Below are positions 6,578-9,104 of a stretch of DNA of 9,104 bases, one piece after another (position 1 is the stretch's first letter; each line of letters starts with the position of its first letter). A program made the translations under genes and the position numbers. Source of the DNA: Anaerolineales bacterium. GTDB lineage: Bacteria; Chloroflexota; Anaerolineae; Anaerolineales; VGOW01. The stretch is from the NCBI GenBank assembly GCA_919901875.1, contig CAKKQG010000387.1, positions 1 through 9,104 on the forward strand, written 5' to 3'. The notes beneath the pieces were generated by a model, which was not told the DNA's origin, did no database searches, and worked only from the letters and a program-made list of their open reading frames with translations.

Positions 6578-7559
6578 ATTGAATAAGATTGGCTAATTGC
6601 GCCGCCAATGACGGGATGTCTTCTTGAGCTGCGAACTTGAGGCACACGCCGCTGGGGCGGCGAACCCGTTCCACCCACAACGGCGGTATCACCGAGAGTC
6701 CGCAGCGCGCGCCGCACAATGCGCCGATGATCGCGCCAATGGTGTCCGCATCACGCCCAAAGTTTCCTCCCCAAAATAATCCTTGGCGAAAATCGCCATC
6801 GGTGAGTCTAAAAATTGCTAACGCTTGCGGGATCGCTTCGGGGGCGACAGAGTGAACCGGAGTCCAAAATTCAGTATGTAATTTCTCCCAAGCGTTCTCA
6901 ATTGTCTTGGCTTCATCGCAGATACACATTGCGTGCTTCATAGCACGACCTAACCAACTGTCATTTGGAATATAACGAAGAGCGGTTTGCAGAATTTCAG
7001 CCGTGCTGCCATCTACCATTGCCACCGCCACTCCGGCGGCAACCGCCTGCGCCGCCCAAATGCCATCGGCATCATGACTGATCTGCGACTCGATCTCTGC
7101 CATTGCCGCTGCGCGTTGCGGGTCACCGGCGCAAACAATACCGATGGGCGCGATACGCATCGCCGCGCCATCATCATTGTTCATCACGTTGTCGCGCCCC
7201 GATAAGGGCGGCATGATCCCGCGCCGAAGATTTTCAACCGCGCCGTATAAAGGTTTGCCGCCGCGCTCAAAAACGCCGCCTTGATCTAAAATATATTTCT
7301 GCCATGACGCCACCAGCGTTTCCAACGTCAGCTGTCCGCCGTTATCTACCAAAGTGCGTGCCGTCAACAGGGCAAACTCCGTGTCGTCGGTGCTTTTGGC
7401 ATTGGCATAAACTTCGGTGACGATGCCGTAACGTTTGCGATAATCATCACTGCGACCCAAATCACCAAAGGCATCGCCAACGGCAAGACCTAATAGACTT
7501 CCTTTTGCTTTCTCTTCACATAGAGCTCGATTAGCAACCAAATCTGCGCGAGTGATCAT
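6576..7559 (-). CDS. ADP-ribosylglycohydrolase-family protein, first paralog
   Basis: This 327-residue protein (numbered from the ATG at 7559) carries the complete ARH/DraG (COG1397) motif set. These are GSLLGLAVGDAFGD (20-33), STDDTEF (56-62), NNDDGAAMRIAPIGI (127-141), SHDADG (161-166) and NFGRDADTIGAIIGALCGA (266-284). The TDD and DAD motifs supply the carboxylates of the binuclear Mg centre, so the site looks intact. Family members hydrolyse ADP-ribosyl or similar riboside bonds in the cytoplasm. Some cluster with transport genes and may act on small metabolites, which fits this position ahead of a sugar importer. The frame extends to an ATG at 7598, but that codon abuts the operator and lacks a ribosome site; the ATG at 7559 has AAAGG about nine bases upstream and gives a normal family N-terminus. 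If the longer start is real, 13 residues are added. The gene is probably controlled by the operator just upstream. Confidence 0.92.
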   Translation of the reverse strand: MITRADLVANRALCEEKAKGSLLGLAVGDAFGDLGRSDDYRKRYGIVTEVYANAKSTDDTEFALLTARTLVDNGGQLTLETLVASWQKYILDQGGVFERGGKPLYGAVENLRRGIMPPLSGRDNVMNNDDGAAMRIAPIGIVCAGDPQRAAAMAEIESQISHDADGIWAAQAVAAGVAVAMVDGSTAEILQTALRYIPNDSWLGRAMKHAMCICDEAKTIENAWEKLHTEFWTPVHSVAPEAIPQALAIFRLTDGDFRQGLFWGGNFGRDADTIGAIIGALCGARCGLSVIPPLWVERVRRPSGVCLKFAAQEDIPSLAAQLANLIQ

Positions 7560-7598
7560 CAGCCCGAACCTTTCATAATCCAATAAAAACTGCCGCAT

Positions 7599-7616
7599 TG
7601 TGGGAACGTTCCCACA
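7599..7616. promoter_or_regulatory. LacI-family operator upstream of the transporter operon
   Basis: The perfect 18-bp palindrome TGTGGGAACGTTCCCACA lies between the repressor gene and the first ARH gene. Its 14-bp core TGGGAACGTTCCCA is identical to the palindrome at the repressor promoter. A central CG within a symmetric site is the hallmark of LacI-family operators. I see no convincing -35/-10 pair beside it; TTAACG with TATTTC at 19-base spacing is the best weak candidate. The operator may therefore repress a weak promoter or block read-through from the repressor gene. Confidence 0.88.
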
Positions 7617-7623
7617 CTGGACG

Positions 7624-7661
7624 AAATAAAAAGGGAAAACACTTCCCCGTTAACTTTTCCC
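7624..7661 (-). terminator. Probable intrinsic terminator after the repressor gene
   Basis: On the minus strand, just after the repressor stop, GGGAAAA (7661-7655) can pair with TTTTCCC (7639-7633), followed directly by TTTTTATTT. An alternative shorter stem, GGGAA with TTCCC, uses the same 3' arm and a smaller loop. The stem is short and A/T-rich, so termination may be partial. It suggests the repressor message is at least partly separated from the transporter operon. Confidence 0.6.
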
Positions 7662-7669
7662 GTCAATCA

Positions 7670-8683
7670 TCATCGTCGCGGCGGCGCCGTCGATCTCCGT
7701 TCAATCAATTCACACGGGATCACAATACGCGCCCGTTTGGCAGGCGCCGTGCCGTTGATCCGCTTGAGCAACAAGTCCGCCGCCTGCTTGCCAATTTCAT
7801 ATTTCGATTTTGACATCGTCGTTAATGCCGGTGTGGTCATCAAAGACGAGTAAATGTTATCCATGCCAATGATCGAAAGATCATCAGGGATGACAACACC
7901 CATCTCTGCCGCCGATTGCATCGCGCCAATTGCTAATACGTCGTTAGAAGCGAAAATTGCTGTCGGCGGTTTCTTCAACGACATTAACGTTGTAAAAGCT
8001 TTGCGTCCACTCTCCAATTCAAATGGAACTTCGACAATCAACTCTGGGCGCAAGGGCAAAGACCCCCGTTTTAAAAATTCGGTGTATCCGTTATATCGCG
8101 CTTGCCCTCTGCCACTATTATGCTCCCCCCGAATAAAACCGATACGCCGATGTCCTAACTTGTACAGATAGTCGAGCGCCTGTAACGTGCCGTGATAACT
8201 ATCAGACCCAACCATATCTATATTCTTAAAGTCTTCACGCAACCCCAAGATGACAATGGGAGCGCGATTGAGTGAGAGTTCTTTCTCCGTGACCGCCGCC
8301 GGGTTGATAGCAATCGCATCGAATCGGTTACGGCGGGCGGTGGCGAGAAACTGCTTTTCACGATGGGCATCCCAATCGCTATTGGCTAACACCACCGAGT
8401 AACCCGCTTTCTCGATTGTGTCTTGTAAACCGCGCGCAACATCGGGCCAAAAGGGATTAGTGATATCGGGCATGATCAACATGATCATGTTGGTACGTTC
8501 TGTTCGCAAGCTGCTGGCAACCGCATTATGTTCATACCCTAATTGCTGGATCGCCTTCTGGACGGCTTTCTGAGTCTCTTCATGCACTGGCTGACCATTA
8601 CCCTGCAAAACACGCGAGACAGTGGATTTGGAGACGCCAGCTTTCTGAGCAACATCAATAATGGTAGGGTGAGAACGCGCCAT
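7670..8683 (-). CDS. LacI-family transcriptional repressor
   Basis: The protein has 337 residues, the normal length. The helix-turn-helix TIIDVAQKAGVSKSTVSRVL spans residues 7-26. The hinge helix NAVASSLRT (53-61) has the conserved Leu59 that intercalates at the central CG of the operator. From about residue 63 a periplasmic-binding-protein-like effector domain follows, with the standard openings IMLIMPDITNPFWPDVARG (67-85) and LGHRRIGFIRG, then AIFASNDVLAIGAM and IIGMDN. It binds DNA as a dimer and is released by a small ligand, usually a sugar. The start at 8683 has GAGG four bases upstream. Two palindromes sharing TGGGAACGTTCCCA, one over its own promoter and one before the transporter operon, are its likely targets. 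This would make it autoregulated and a local regulator of sugar uptake. Confidence 0.96.
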   Translation of the reverse strand: MARSHPTIIDVAQKAGVSKSTVSRVLQGNGQPVHEETQKAVQKAIQQLGYEHNAVASSLRTERTNMIMLIMPDITNPFWPDVARGLQDTIEKAGYSVVLANSDWDAHREKQFLATARRNRFDAIAINPAAVTEKELSLNRAPIVILGLREDFKNIDMVGSDSYHGTLQALDYLYKLGHRRIGFIRGEHNSGRGQARYNGYTEFLKRGSLPLRPELIVEVPFELESGRKAFTTLMSLKKPPTAIFASNDVLAIGAMQSAAEMGVVIPDDLSIIGMDNIYSSLMTTPALTTMSKSKYEIGKQAADLLLKRINGTAPAKRARIVIPCELIERRSTAPPRR

Positions 8684-8696
8684 AAAGCCTCAAAAG

Positions 8697-8712
8697 ATGG
8701 GAACGTTCCCAT
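8697..8712. promoter_or_regulatory. LacI-family operator overlapping the repressor promoter
   Basis: The perfect 16-bp palindrome ATGGGAACGTTCCCAT has the same 14-bp core as the site at 7599-7616. It overlaps the end of the -10 box and covers the expected transcription start, so bound repressor would directly exclude RNA polymerase. Autorepression by the adjacent LacI-family protein is the simplest reading. Confidence 0.92.
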
Positions 8713-8739
8713 TATATGAAAATTTGAGGGGGATGTCAA
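8711..8739 (-). promoter_or_regulatory. Consensus sigma-70 promoter of the repressor gene
   Basis: On the minus strand the exact consensus boxes TTGACA (8739-8734) and TATAAT (8716-8711) are separated by exactly 17 bases. An A/T-rich stretch lies directly upstream (about 8740-8750), possibly an UP element. The predicted start falls inside the operator, about 28 bases or less before the repressor ATG. Both boxes are perfect, so without repression this should be a very strong promoter. Confidence 0.92.
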
Positions 8740-8796
8740 TATAATAATTCTGACAGGCGTTTGATGTTGACGACCCGATGGGTAGGGACGAATAAG

Positions 8797-8834
8797 AAAA
8801 AAACGCCGCAGGAGAAAATTTCCTGCGGCGTTTT
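8797..8834. terminator. Strong symmetrical intrinsic terminator
   Basis: AAAACGCCGCAGGA (8800-8813) is the exact reverse complement of 8821-8834, giving a GC-rich 14-bp stem with a seven-base loop. A-rich and T-rich flanks allow use from both sides. On the minus strand it begins four bases after the stop of the small Cys/His protein and ends in a run of seven T. It isolates that gene from the repressor promoter. Confidence 0.93.
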
Positions 8835-8837
8835 CGT

Positions 8838-9029
8838 TTAATTATTTTTGAGAGTGCCCTCCGTTGGCGAGATGGGCGTTTTTACTGCTTCTCTCTCATC
8901 CTCATTTTTACAGCAAGGACAGTGATGGCAATGATGGAAACGCTGACCACCCATCATTGCCATCAGACACTCGTTACACACTATCAGCGACTCCACTTTT
9001 TTATTTACCGGCTGTTCTTCTTTGTCCAC
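8838..9029 (-). CDS. Small Cys/His-rich, zinc-ribbon-like protein
   Basis: This frame encodes 63 residues from a GTG at 9029. A Cys/His cluster, VCNEC (17-21) then FHHCHHCPCCKNE (31-43), provides two CxxC-type pairs (18/21, 34/37) plus Cys39, Cys40 and several His. That is enough for a zinc ribbon or another small metal site. The rest is charged and probably disordered. The GTG is preceded by GGAG eight bases upstream. A TTG at 9092 would extend the frame by 21 residues but has no ribosome site, and an in-frame stop lies at 9104-9102. Placement of the stop immediately before a strong terminator supports a real, separately transcribed gene. A 15-bp inverted repeat falls inside the metal-site coding region. 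I do not recognise the family and assign no function; the link to the sugar operon is only physical. Confidence 0.6.
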   Translation of the reverse strand: MDKEEQPVNKKVESLIVCNECLMAMMGGQRFHHCHHCPCCKNEDEREAVKTPISPTEGTLKNN

Positions 9030-9104
9030 AGTTATGACTCCGCTCCAAAATAAATTGTGATCAGACACCGACAAAGAGTTTATGCGACTCAAGCACGATT
9101 CTCA

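Noticed and set aside
8767..8796. Possible plus-strand promoter (TTGACG with GAATAA at 17-base spacing)
   Set aside because: The -10 is poor and only a terminator, with no plus-strand gene, lies downstream.

Overview
The window is a compact, single-direction locus: every supported gene lies on the minus strand, so it reads from right (about 9.03 kb) to left. Proteins and signals point to a member of the Chloroflexota, probably Anaerolineae-like. The clues are a moderate GC content, a Tat-type lipoprotein solute-binding protein with a long Thr/Pro/Ala linker, CUT1-type sugar permeases without a local ATPase, and LacI control. The taxonomic placement is inference from style, not from a marker gene.

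Layout in transcription order: (1) 9029-8838, a small Cys/His-rich (zinc-ribbon-like) protein, followed by a strong symmetrical terminator at 8797-8834. (2) 8739-8711, a consensus sigma-70 promoter whose -10 box runs directly into a palindromic LacI-type operator, driving the LacI-family repressor gene (8683-7670). A probable terminator (7624-7661) follows it, then a second copy of the same operator (7599-7616). (3) 7559-6576, an ADP-ribosylglycohydrolase-family (ARH) protein. (4) 6488-5079, an extracytoplasmic sugar-binding lipoprotein. (5) A perfect hairpin (5026-5056), then two MalF/MalG-type permeases (5005-4112 and 4109-3240). (6) 3227-1617, a cytoplasmic glycoside-hydrolase-like protein, and overlapping it a probably exported six-repeat Kelch protein (1627-689). 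(7) A palindromic MITE-like intergenic repeat (589-676), then a second, diverged ARH paralog (578 to the left edge, truncated by the window).

Taken together this looks like a carbohydrate or glycoconjugate utilisation operon. The lipoprotein captures a ligand, the two permeases import it with an ATPase encoded elsewhere, and the glycosidase-like protein and the two ARH-type hydrolases would process it inside the cell. The Kelch propeller probably acts outside the membrane. The repressor controls itself and probably the operon through two operators sharing a 14-bp core. The unusual point is the pairing of two ARH-family enzymes, which hydrolyse N- or O-glycosidic bonds to ribose, with a CUT1 sugar importer and an unassigned glycosidase. 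This raises the possibility that the substrate is a ribosylated or ADP-ribose-like compound rather than a common oligosaccharide; that is a hypothesis, not something the sequence proves.
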